Of a stretch of 17,354 nucleotides of DNA, positions 1 through 7,043 are shown in pieces. Where the stretch lies: NCBI GenBank assembly GCA_027297425.1, contig JAPUIC010000046.1:1-17354 (forward strand). The letters are read 5' to 3'. The position numbers were made by a program, and so were the translations under genes. Origin of the DNA: Nitrososphaerota archaeon (GTDB lineage Archaea; Thermoproteota; Nitrososphaeria; Nitrososphaerales; JAPUIC01). Position 1 is the stretch's first letter; each line of letters starts with the position of its first letter. The notes under the pieces are model-generated. The model saw only the letters and a list, made by a program, of their open reading frames with translations, ran no database searches and was not told where the DNA came from.

Positions 1-727
1 TTTCGTTCTTATTCAATTCCACAGTATCGAAGGTTAGGTGTCTGAGATCTGCATACAGCATCTTGCCAGATAGTATGGGTTCTTTACCAGTAAGCACTCT
101 AACAACTTCTGAGACCATTATGCTGGAGACCATACTGAGGATCGGCGGGAGAACGCCTACTACTGCGCATTTCGGCAAATTTTCGTCGGATAAGTTCGGG
201 AAGACGCAGGCCATACACGGTGTCTGACCTGGGATTATCGTCATTGCGCTACCATAACTTTCTATGGCCGCTCCGTATACGTACGGAATCTTTAGTTTCT
301 GAGCAGTTCTGTTGATAATATAGCGACCTGCAGCGTTGTCTAAACCATCTACGAGGATATCTGAATCGCCAAGAAGTTCTTCAGCGTTATATGCCGTCAA
401 GCTATTAGGGATAGGCTCAACCTTTACATCGGGATTTAGCTGGGATAACTTCTTTGACCCAACCTCAACCTTGGGATATCCTATAGAAGACACATCGTAG
501 AGGAACTGTCGATGCAAGTCGGTTCTAGAAATAATATCCCTGTCAATAATCCGTAGCCGACCTACTCCCATAGCCGTCAACTGAAGTGCTGTGGGTGTAC
601 CGAGTCCACCAAGACCGACTAGACAGACCTTCGAAGATCTTAGCTTAGTCTGCCCCTCGGGACCAATGTCTTCCAAAATTACTTGTCTAGCATATGTCTC
701 TAGATCCTGCGCTGAAAGAGGAAAGAT
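1..727 (-). CDS. E1-like adenylyltransferase, MoeB/ThiF/HesA family (partial, C-terminus off left edge)
   Basis: Enzymes of this family use ATP to adenylate the C-terminal glycine of a ubiquitin-fold carrier (MoaD, ThiS, CysO, SAMP), which is then thiocarboxylated or conjugated. The 242 residues visible show the nucleotide-binding loop VGLGGLG (about residues 37-43), the Arg-Gln segment LHRQF (71-75), the catalytic-type Asp in DGLDN (D130), a first zinc-type CxxC (C171, C174) and a Cys in the crossover region (C187, in LPKCAVVGV). The second CxxC and any rhodanese domain would lie beyond the edge. There is no ATG, GTG or TTG in frame between an upstream in-frame TGA (791-793) and the conserved core. 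I place the start at ATC 725-727: GGGAGG ends 6 nt before it, and the product then begins FPLSAQDLETYARQVIL, as family members do. It lies 11 nt after the carrier gene's stop and is surely its partner. The family call is firm; the exact substrate pathway is not. Confidence 0.88.
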   Translation of the reverse strand, partial: MFPLSAQDLETYARQVILEDIGPEGQTKLRSSKVCLVGLGGLGTPTALQLTAMGVGRLRIIDRDIISRTDLHRQFLYDVSSIGYPKVEVGSKKLSQLNPDVKVEPIPNSLTAYNAEELLGDSDILVDGLDNAAGRYIINRTAQKLKIPYVYGAAIESYGSAMTIIPGQTPCMACVFPNLSDENLPKCAVVGVLPPILSMVSSIMVSEVVRVLTGKEPILSGKMLYADLRHLTFDTVELNKNE

Positions 728-738
728 GGGTCGCCTCC

Positions 739-1017
739 CTAACCGCCGCCGATCGCTGGCATGATGATCAGCTTGTCTCCTTCCTTTACTTCAGTTTCTA
801 GCCCATCCAAATATCTTATGTCCTTATTGTTTACTAGTACGTTAATGAATGTCTCAAGATTGCCGTCTTTATCTAGTAATCTCCCAGCCAGTTCTCCATA
901 CGTCGCGATTAAGTGATCTATACCATCTTTAACAGACGAGGCAGATAACGAAACTTCCTTCTGCCCATTTGCAAACCCTACTAGATTTCCATAAAGTCTG
1001 ACTTTGATCTCTACCAT
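739..1017 (-). CDS. MoaD/ThiS/CysO-like ubiquitin-fold sulfur carrier protein
   Basis: A small beta-grasp protein of 92 residues from ATG 1015-1017 (95 from an in-frame GTG at 1024-1026; both have weak ribosome binding sites). It ends in Ala-Ile-Gly-Gly-Gly, and the terminal glycine is the expected site of adenylation by the E1-like protein encoded 11 nt downstream. The second half (INVLVNNKDIRYLDG, then TEVKEGDKLIIMPAIGGG) resembles CysO-type carriers more than classical MoaD, with the 'vNxxDiRyxxGLxTxxxdGD' pattern; this is recalled family knowledge, not an alignment. It lies between the threonine-synthase-like gene (2 nt gap) and the E1 gene, so the three are probably co-transcribed. Possible roles are sulfur donation for cysteine, homocysteine, molybdopterin or tRNA thiolation, or protein conjugation (SAMP). 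The family is clear, the pathway is not. Confidence 0.87.
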   Translation of the reverse strand: MVEIKVRLYGNLVGFANGQKEVSLSASSVKDGIDHLIATYGELAGRLLDKDGNLETFINVLVNNKDIRYLDGLETEVKEGDKLIIMPAIGGG

Positions 1018-1019
1018 AA

Positions 1020-2252
1020 CTACCACTTTTCTACCAAGGCCGATAGTGCGTCTATATTTGGTTCAATATCAAATCCATTGCCTTCCGTTGGAACTATCTC
1101 GCTTGTCTTAAGACCATTACCGGTAACGCAACACACTATCGATTCGTCTTTGGCGACCTTACCCTCGCGGACCATTCTCTGTAGAAGCGCAATACTGACT
1201 GCTCCCGCCGGCTCGGTAAATATGCCCTCGGTTCTTGCAAGAAGCTTGATACTCTCTACGATTTCTTCATCACTTACGGCGCCGACAATACCACCTGAAT
1301 CCCTTACGTACTTTAGGACATAGATTCCATCCCCCGGATCTCCTATTGCAATGCTCTTTGCTATCGTATCTGGTTTCTCAACAGGCTTTACGATATCCTC
1401 GCCAGCCCGAAATGCATTCGCAATAGGGGAACATCCCTCTGCCTGAACTCCGTTGATTTTAACAGGTGTAGGGGGTACGAATCCCACCTCTTCAATCTGA
1501 GAAAAGCCCCTAGTAATAGAAGATAGTAACGCTCCACTCGCCACTGGGATGATTATCTGATCTGGGAGTTTCCAATCCAACTGCTCCGCGATCTCAAAAG
1601 CCATAGTCTTGGATCCCTCAACATAGTATGGTCGGGTCGTAATATTGACTATATTCCAACCGAACTCTTCCGATGCCATTACTGCTAATCGATTAGCCTC
1701 ATCATAAGTTCCCTTTACCCCAATGATCTTTGCGTTATACGCTGTTATCTGCGCGATCTTCTCTGCTTCAATGTCTACTGGCGCCAGCACATAGCATGGT
1801 AGACCTGCTTTTGCAGCATGCGCAGCTACGGCAGCTCCCAAATTTCCAGTTGACGCGCAACCCACTGCTTTATCGCCGAACTCTAAAGCCTTAGAGACTG
1901 CTATTTCGGCGGGTCTATCCTTAAATGAATAAGTGGGATTTACTGCATCATTCTTCACATATAGATGCTCCAGCCCTAGCAACCGACCCAGATTGGTACA
2001 CTTAACCAGCGGTGTAAAGCCAACATTGATGTCTATCCTGTATTTTGGCTCAATTACTGGGAGGAGCTCTTCATACCGCCATATCGTCCTTGGCCTATTG
2101 ACGAATGAGTCTTTTGTAAATGACATCTTCGAATAATCGTATATGACGTCTACCGGTGCATAACACTTCTCGCACACAGCAATTCTTATAGGTTCATATT
2201 CTGTTCCACATTCTCTACACTTTAGGTGACTAATGAGCGTCGTAGTCATCAT
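1020..2252 (-). CDS. thrC: Threonine synthase-like PLP-dependent enzyme (fold type II)
   Basis: Threonine synthase converts O-phosphohomoserine to threonine using PLP. The protein has an N-terminal zinc ribbon (two CxxC pairs: C15, C18, C30 and C33, numbered from GTG 2261), the Schiff-base lysine in TYSFKDRP (K114), an STGN loop (137-140) and a late EPAGAVS / CCVTGNGLK region. At about 410 residues it has the usual length. Start codons GTG 2261, ATG 2252 and ATG 2249 are all possible; I give the first ATG. It heads a minus-strand unit with a CysO/MoaD-like carrier and an E1-like enzyme. Odd points: STGNLGAA replaces the usual STGNTSA, and the later glycine-rich PLP-phosphate loop reads VASGALLSS where typical enzymes have a GNxGN sequence. 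It could therefore be a relative with another acceptor, such as a sulfur nucleophile, instead of true ThrC. Family certain, reaction probable. Confidence 0.82.
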   Translation of the reverse strand: MMTTTLISHLKCRECGTEYEPIRIAVCEKCYAPVDVIYDYSKMSFTKDSFVNRPRTIWRYEELLPVIEPKYRIDINVGFTPLVKCTNLGRLLGLEHLYVKNDAVNPTYSFKDRPAEIAVSKALEFGDKAVGCASTGNLGAAVAAHAAKAGLPCYVLAPVDIEAEKIAQITAYNAKIIGVKGTYDEANRLAVMASEEFGWNIVNITTRPYYVEGSKTMAFEIAEQLDWKLPDQIIIPVASGALLSSITRGFSQIEEVGFVPPTPVKINGVQAEGCSPIANAFRAGEDIVKPVEKPDTIAKSIAIGDPGDGIYVLKYVRDSGGIVGAVSDEEIVESIKLLARTEGIFTEPAGAVSIALLQRMVREGKVAKDESIVCCVTGNGLKTSEIVPTEGNGFDIEPNIDALSALVEKW

Positions 2253-2288
2253 GTTCCCCACTTCTCTTCTTCAATCAACTGATTGCCC

Positions 2289-2315
2289 TATTAATTAATA
2301 GCTACTAAATTTATT
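2289..2315 (-). promoter_or_regulatory. Putative TATA region for the thrC-like/carrier/E1 unit
   Basis: Read on the minus strand, an AATAAATTTA stretch (2306-2315) is followed by a perfect 12-bp palindrome TATTAATTAATA (2289-2300). With archaeal TATA-to-start spacing of about 25 bp, the first would give a transcript start near 2284 and the second near 2269, both upstream of the gene start (2249-2261). The palindrome could serve as TATA box, operator or both. This is position and composition only; no factor is identified. Confidence 0.4.
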
Positions 2316-2348
2316 CTGATATGAATATCGAGGAAAGTATTAAATAGA

Positions 2349-2429
2349 TTATAAAAAAAATATGGAGACGTGATTGAGATGGGGACTTTGATACGAGGCG
2401 GTTTACTTCACCCCCAGATTACAATATAG
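2349..2429 (+). promoter_or_regulatory. Putative his operon promoter region (two candidate TATA boxes)
   Basis: The 236-bp divergent region 2262-2497 holds two plus-strand TATA-like elements: TTATAAAA at 2349-2356, predicting transcription from about 2379, and CAATATAG at 2422-2429, predicting about 2451. The first would leave a leader of about 120 nt before hisG, the second about 45 nt. I see no riboswitch fold or His-rich leader peptide. The hisG ATG has only a weak upstream ribosome binding site. The assignment rests on sequence and spacing only. Confidence 0.4.
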
Positions 2430-2445
2430 CACTTTCTCGTCTCTC

Positions 2446-2456
2446 GTTAGACTAAC
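2446..2456. repeat. Short inverted repeat upstream of hisG
   Basis: GTTAG-A-CTAAC is a perfect 5-1-5 inverted repeat. It coincides with the transcript start predicted from the nearer TATA candidate (2422-2429) and lies 41 bp before the hisG start, a plausible place for a repressor site. It is short enough to arise by chance. Confidence 0.3.
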
Positions 2457-2497
2457 CTCTTTTTGTTATGGATTCTTGGTAATAGTGAGTAGTACCA

Positions 2498-3475
2498 ATG
2501 AGTAAGATACGATTCGCGATTCCAAAGGGAAGTCTAGAAAAGGCGACTTTTGATCTACTGCGGCGTGCCTGGTACGACGTCAAGGGCGAAAGTCGTACGT
2601 ACCGCCCAGTCTTAAGCGATAAAGAGGTCCAGCTGAAACTATTGAGACCCCAGGAAATTCCTACCCTGGTAGCAGAAGGATTGCATGATATTGGGATATC
2701 CGGTCAGGACTGGATTAAGGAGACGAGCGCCGACGTAGAGGTATTACAGAATCTAAAATACGGGCGAATCAATATCATAATAGCCGTTCCTAGGTCAAGC
2801 AAGGCGAAGAGTTTCGAAGATCTCTTACGCGAATATACCTCAAAGGGAAAAGTGTTAAGGATTTCGACCGAATATCTGAACATTGCTTCTGACTATATCA
2901 AGAGCCTCGGTTTCTATACGGAAAAATATGGTGACAAGGATCCCAGAATGGTCACTCCTTGGTGGAAGAAGGGGGAGAATAAGAAGGTGAAGATCTTCCT
3001 CTCATTTGGAGCCACCGAAGCAAAGCCACCTGAGGATGCAGATGCCATCTTAGACGTAACCGAGACTGGAACGACTATTGAACAGAATAACCTGAAGATT
3101 ATTGATACCGTCATGGTGTCTTGGGCTGTTCTCATAGCTAACAAAGCTGCAATGAAAGACAAAAAGCGACGTGAAAAGATCCTAGACACTCTGACGCTAA
3201 TACGTGGAGTTGTCGAAGGACGGTCAAAACTCCACATATTCATTAATGTTAAGCGAAAGAATCTTCGACTCCTTTTACAAAAGCTTCCATCTCTAAAGAA
3301 CCCAACGGTAAGCTCACTCGCGGATAGCGATTGGTGTTCCGTGAATACAGTCGTAGAGCGGGAAGCCTTCATCAAACTCCTCCCTGTATTGAGGCGGCTG
3401 GCTCAGGGACTAGTCGTGCACGAACCACAACAAATCTTACCTCTTGAGGAGATAGCGAAGAATGACAAAGGATAA
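2498..3475 (+). CDS. hisG: ATP phosphoribosyltransferase, long form (HisG)
   Basis: HisG joins PRPP and ATP to give phosphoribosyl-ATP, the first and usually feedback-controlled step of histidine synthesis. The 325-residue protein begins KIRFAIPKGSL, has the GLHDIGISGQDW segment (61-72), and the ADAILDVTETGTTIEQNNL phosphoribosyl-binding region (181-199, with TGTT at 190-193). A C-terminal domain follows (about 244-318, starting KLHIFINVKRKNL) that is the ACT-like histidine-binding domain of long-form HisG. That predicts a hexameric enzyme inhibited by histidine and independent of HisZ. Between 140 and 180 there is a basic, Trp-rich extension (TPWWKKGENKKVKIF) longer than in common bacterial HisG. 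It is first in the his operon and overlaps hisD by 14 nt. Confidence 0.95.
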   Translation: MSKIRFAIPKGSLEKATFDLLRRAWYDVKGESRTYRPVLSDKEVQLKLLRPQEIPTLVAEGLHDIGISGQDWIKETSADVEVLQNLKYGRINIIIAVPRSSKAKSFEDLLREYTSKGKVLRISTEYLNIASDYIKSLGFYTEKYGDKDPRMVTPWWKKGENKKVKIFLSFGATEAKPPEDADAILDVTETGTTIEQNNLKIIDTVMVSWAVLIANKAAMKDKKRREKILDTLTLIRGVVEGRSKLHIFINVKRKNLRLLLQKLPSLKNPTVSSLADSDWCSVNTVVEREAFIKLLPVLRRLAQGLVVHEPQQILPLEEIAKNDKG

Positions 3476-4772
3476 TGCTAGAAATATTAAATTCTTAGAA
3501 GTCAAAGATGGTAATTATGCTTCTCTTGCGGAACGACTGAGAACAAGTCCGAGAGCAGATAATACGGTACGAGAGACAACTTCTGGAATTATCCAAGGTA
3601 TTAGGGAAAAAGGAGATCTGGCGCTTAAAACTTACGTAGCCAAGTTTGATGGATTACCTAAGGGTACAGATCTAAGGGTATCAGCTGCGGAGATTAGAGC
3701 CGCTTATGGATTGGTATCGAAGGCTCAGATTCGAGCTATTGAAGAGCTGAAGACTAGAGTAGAGAGGGTTGAAGAAGGATTACTCAAAAAACTATCCGGT
3801 CACAAGATATCATTTGATGGCTACTCTTTATCCCTGAAAGTACAGGCGTTGGAGGCAGTTGGCTGTTACGTACCCGGAGGTCAAGCATCCTACCCCACTT
3901 CATTGATAATGACGGTAATCCCAGCAAAGGTTGCAGGGGTGGCAAGAATCATTGTGTCCTCTCCCCCTTCGAAATCTGGACTACCGAGTCCACTCACACT
4001 GGTAGCTAGCGATATCTGCGGTGTAGACGAGGTCTACAAGATGGGCGGCGCACATGCAATAGCAGCGATGGCCCTCGGTACTGCATCGATTCCTAGTGTG
4101 AAGAAGATAGTTGGTCCCGGCAATAACTATGTAACCACTGCTAAAATGATGTTGTCAGAGATTGTACCAATAGACCTACCTGCCGGTCCTACAGAACTGC
4201 TAATAATGGCAGATGCACGTGCTAAGCCACAATTAATTGCTAGAGATCTGATCTCCCAAGCTGAACATGGCGGATCCTCCATCTGTGGAATGGTCACGAC
4301 CTCTTCATCTCTGGCCTCAAGAGTGAAAAATGAGTTGGGGAGGATTATGGTTTCAGCGCCTAGATCAAAAGAGGTTCGAGAAGCCTTATCGTCAAATGGG
4401 TTCATTCTAGTTGCCAAGAGTATACAAGATATGGTACAGTTCTCAAATTCTTTCGCTCCTGAGCACTTGGAGATTATGGTAGAAAACGCAGAAGATGTCT
4501 CTAAGGCTATTGAAAATGCAGGAATGATATTGCTTGGGAACTTTTCACCGTCCTCAATCAGCGACTACTGTCTTGGAACTAATCACGTACTCCCTACTGG
4601 AGGCGCCGCTAGTGCTTACTCTGCACTATCTGTCCTCACTTTCATAAAGACATCATGGATAGCGAACTGTGAAAAGAAGGCTCTAAAGCAACTCGTTCCC
4701 AAGATCAAGATACTGTCTAATGCCGAAGACTTGAACAACCACTTCCTTGCCGTTGAGGAGAGGTTAAGATGA
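3462..4772 (+). CDS. hisD: Histidinol dehydrogenase (HisD)
   Basis: HisD carries out the last two oxidations, histidinol to histidinal to histidine, with NAD and a zinc ion. Seen in the 436-residue product: GCYVPGG (134-140), the VGPGNNYV loop (217-224), AGPTELL (241-247), SQAEHG with zinc ligands Q266 and H269, APEHLEI with catalytic-type E334 and H335, SDYCLGTNHVLPTGG with zinc ligand D368, and the C-terminal zinc ligand H427. All key residues are present at the usual length. GAGGAG lies 10 nt upstream of the ATG. The start overlaps the hisG end by 14 nt and the stop overlaps hisC as ATGA, indicating translational coupling. Confidence 0.96.
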   Translation: MTKDNARNIKFLEVKDGNYASLAERLRTSPRADNTVRETTSGIIQGIREKGDLALKTYVAKFDGLPKGTDLRVSAAEIRAAYGLVSKAQIRAIEELKTRVERVEEGLLKKLSGHKISFDGYSLSLKVQALEAVGCYVPGGQASYPTSLIMTVIPAKVAGVARIIVSSPPSKSGLPSPLTLVASDICGVDEVYKMGGAHAIAAMALGTASIPSVKKIVGPGNNYVTTAKMMLSEIVPIDLPAGPTELLIMADARAKPQLIARDLISQAEHGGSSICGMVTTSSSLASRVKNELGRIMVSAPRSKEVREALSSNGFILVAKSIQDMVQFSNSFAPEHLEIMVENAEDVSKAIENAGMILLGNFSPSSISDYCLGTNHVLPTGGAASAYSALSVLTFIKTSWIANCEKKALKQLVPKIKILSNAEDLNNHFLAVEERLR

Positions 4773-5881
4773 GCAAGGCATCAGCCTGGCTAGACGGGCG
4801 ACTAGCGGAACTCATGGCCTCCGAGCCTTACATCGGCGGTGAATCCGTTGAGTCTATAGCTGAACGATATAATTTGGACCTAGGAAGATGCTTGAAGCTT
4901 AATGCCAATGAAAATCTTGTGATTCCTCGCGAAACTATAGAAGATCTTTCTCGTGAAGCATTGCAGGAAGTTGATCAGAGAGTCTACCCACAAAAAGAGA
5001 CAGATAGCTTGAGAGAGAGCTTAGGCGGTTACCTGGGAGTTGCTCCTAACACAATAGTTCTAGGGAGCGGTGCAGACCAACTGATCGATCATCTGGTTAA
5101 TGCTTTCTCTGATCAGGAATCAGGAGTGTTAACAACTACCCCATCGTATAGTTTCTATAAAGTTAGAGCAGAACTATACTGCAATCTGTCCGTTCAAGTT
5201 CCTCTTCAACGAGACTTTGGTCTCGATGTAGACTCGATCTTGTCATCTTCAACGAACTGTAGATTATGCTTTCTCTGTAGTCCCAATAATCCCACAGGAA
5301 ATCAATTTACATCTGCCTCTATTATCAAGATTGTCGACGAATTTCCTGGAGTTGTAGTTGTAGATGAAGCGTATGCTGAATTTGGGGACTACAACCTAGT
5401 CAAAGAAGCTTCTGAACGAGATAACTTGGTCGTGCTGCGGACCTTTTCCAAAGCCTTCGGGTTGGCTGGACTAAGAATTGGTTACATGATCGGAAGCGAA
5501 AAACTATCCCGAACCTTTAACGAGCGGGTTCAATATCCGTTCTGTGTTCCCAATTTTTCTGCCGTTTTATGTAAAAAAATGCTCGATAAGATAGGGCTGG
5601 TTTCAGATGCAGTCTCAATAGTAAAGGAAGAGCGACAGCGGGTCTCTAACACTCTCTCCGCGCTAGACGGGTTGACAATATTCGATTCGGATGCCAATTT
5701 TATCCTCTTCAATACAGATAAGGAAATGAAAGTAGTTTTTGAAGGACTATTGACCGAAGGATTACTTGTCCGTAGAATTGGAGAGATCCAGAGTCTTAGG
5801 AACTGCTTGCGGGTCACGGTAGGAACACCTGCCATGAACGACCGGTTCATCACCGCTCTGACTCAGATAGTCGGTGCTTAG
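4769..5881 (+). CDS. hisC: Histidinol-phosphate aminotransferase (HisC)
   Basis: HisC transfers an amino group from glutamate to imidazole-acetol phosphate, giving histidinol phosphate; it is a PLP fold-type I aminotransferase. The 370-residue protein shows LNANEN (44-49), SPNNPTGN (171-178), VVVDEAYAEF (196-205) and the Schiff-base lysine in TFSKAFGLAGLRIGY (K228). The ATG overlaps the hisD stop by 4 nt, with a GAGGAGAGG ribosome binding site just upstream. Aromatic aminotransferases look similar, but the operon position makes HisC the clear choice. Confidence 0.95.
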   Translation: MSKASAWLDGRLAELMASEPYIGGESVESIAERYNLDLGRCLKLNANENLVIPRETIEDLSREALQEVDQRVYPQKETDSLRESLGGYLGVAPNTIVLGSGADQLIDHLVNAFSDQESGVLTTTPSYSFYKVRAELYCNLSVQVPLQRDFGLDVDSILSSSTNCRLCFLCSPNNPTGNQFTSASIIKIVDEFPGVVVVDEAYAEFGDYNLVKEASERDNLVVLRTFSKAFGLAGLRIGYMIGSEKLSRTFNERVQYPFCVPNFSAVLCKKMLDKIGLVSDAVSIVKEERQRVSNTLSALDGLTIFDSDANFILFNTDKEMKVVFEGLLTEGLLVRRIGEIQSLRNCLRVTVGTPAMNDRFITALTQIVGA

Positions 5882-5883
5882 AT

Positions 5884-7041
5884 TTGCAAGGTTATGCAGA
5901 GTACCCATCGATTAATGGGCCGATATACCTCAGAGAAGGTGAGGTATCGAAGAGGGACGCGAAGTTTGCAACTATTTTTGACTGTGACGGTGTCTTGGTT
6001 GATGCGAAGCTATCCTATAATCTAGCGATTGGGCAGACCGTCTCCCTCTTTTTCAAGGAAACCTTCCAAATTGATGTGAAGAGCACATATGTTTCTGAAG
6101 AAATTATCTATCGGTTCCGAGCTAGCGGCGGTTTTAACAACGACTGGGATCTCACCTATTCTATCATTCTATGGATTCTGTCTCGTATCTTACGTGATGC
6201 GCCTGATATTAACGACGAGATCGATCCAACGGATTTCAAAGGTTCCATCGAGATCCTACGCTCGCTCGTATCTCAGAAAGAGACAGATGATGCGTCTACT
6301 GAAATTATCGGCTCGATTAACAGCGAACTCTTACGGCTAGCAGACAGTGCTGATAGCACGGGTATCACTTCCATAGTAGTTAAGATTCCCCTGCGAACTG
6401 AATTGATCAAGAAAATCACTTTGCTTCTTGGCTACCCCGGGGATTATCAGAATAGTCTATTGGTTAGAATGTTTGAGGAGATATTTTATGGAGCAGATCT
6501 CTTTAAGGCCACCTATGGCACAGATCCTGTCTTCCAAACCGGGGACGGACTCATCAAGAATGAAAAGATAATTGTTTACGAGTCTACTCTTGCAAAGATC
6601 TCCGGGTGGGTTGGTCGAAAATCAATCGGCATAGCATCCGGCAGGGGTCTCTCATCAGCTCAGTTCACACTTAAGAACTTGCTGAACTATTTCAATCCTA
6701 AGGCTATGTTTTTTATCGAAGATGAAGAACGGCGTGAAAATCCTCAACGCTTCGGTTCTAAACTCATGGACGTTGGAAAACCGTCACCCCTTTCACTGCT
6801 AAAGACATGCATCCAGATGGACGAATCAGACTTTATCTTTTACATTGGGGATTCCATGGAGGACCTGATCATGGCAGAAAACGCAAGAGTCTTCGACAAA
6901 CGAATTCACTTCGTGGGTGTATACTCTACTGGGCTATCATCTCTGGAGACGCAAACTAGAATGTCTGGGAAGGGAGCTTATGCTCTAATTCCCTCTGTTA
7001 ATGAACTACCAGATCTCATGGCTACTATAGGAGGTATGTAA
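5884..7041 (+). CDS. HAD-superfamily phosphatase in the his operon, candidate histidinol-phosphate phosphatase
   Basis: This 385-residue protein has all four HAD motifs: FDCDGVLVD (nucleophile D33, acid D35), IASGR (S252), VGKPSP (K299) and YIGDSMED (D323, D327). Between motifs I and II lies an unusually large insert (about residues 45-240) that should form an alpha-helical cap setting substrate specificity. The TTG start lies 2 nt after the hisC stop; there is no other in-frame start before the first motif. Its stop is 2 nt before hisB. No other histidinol-phosphate phosphatase (PHP-type, IMP-type HisN, or HisB N-domain) is in the cluster, and this gene follows hisC, which makes the substrate. 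I infer that it performs histidinol phosphate to histidinol. The HAD assignment is firm; the substrate is inference from context. Confidence 0.8.
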   Translation: MQGYAEYPSINGPIYLREGEVSKRDAKFATIFDCDGVLVDAKLSYNLAIGQTVSLFFKETFQIDVKSTYVSEEIIYRFRASGGFNNDWDLTYSIILWILSRILRDAPDINDEIDPTDFKGSIEILRSLVSQKETDDASTEIIGSINSELLRLADSADSTGITSIVVKIPLRTELIKKITLLLGYPGDYQNSLLVRMFEEIFYGADLFKATYGTDPVFQTGDGLIKNEKIIVYESTLAKISGWVGRKSIGIASGRGLSSAQFTLKNLLNYFNPKAMFFIEDEERRENPQRFGSKLMDVGKPSPLSLLKTCIQMDESDFIFYIGDSMEDLIMAENARVFDKRIHFVGVYSTGLSSLETQTRMSGKGAYALIPSVNELPDLMATIGGM

Positions 7042-7043
7042 AA

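Noticed and set aside
725..793. Programmed -1 frameshift fusing the carrier to the E1-like protein, since the E1 frame is open upstream of its apparent start back to 790.
   Set aside because: The carrier needs a free C-terminal Gly-Gly-Gly, no slippery heptamer is visible in the overlap, and a clear ribosome binding site precedes ATC 725-727.
2361..2415. Possible C/D-box guide RNA or riboswitch in the hisG leader (GTGATTGA resembles a C box).
   Set aside because: No matching D box at a suitable distance and no stable stem-loop apparent by eye.
2914..3375. 153-codon open frame antisense to hisG.
   Set aside because: Lies fully inside hisG, has low-complexity Ser/Phe/Arg composition and no recognisable domain; a shadow of the real gene.
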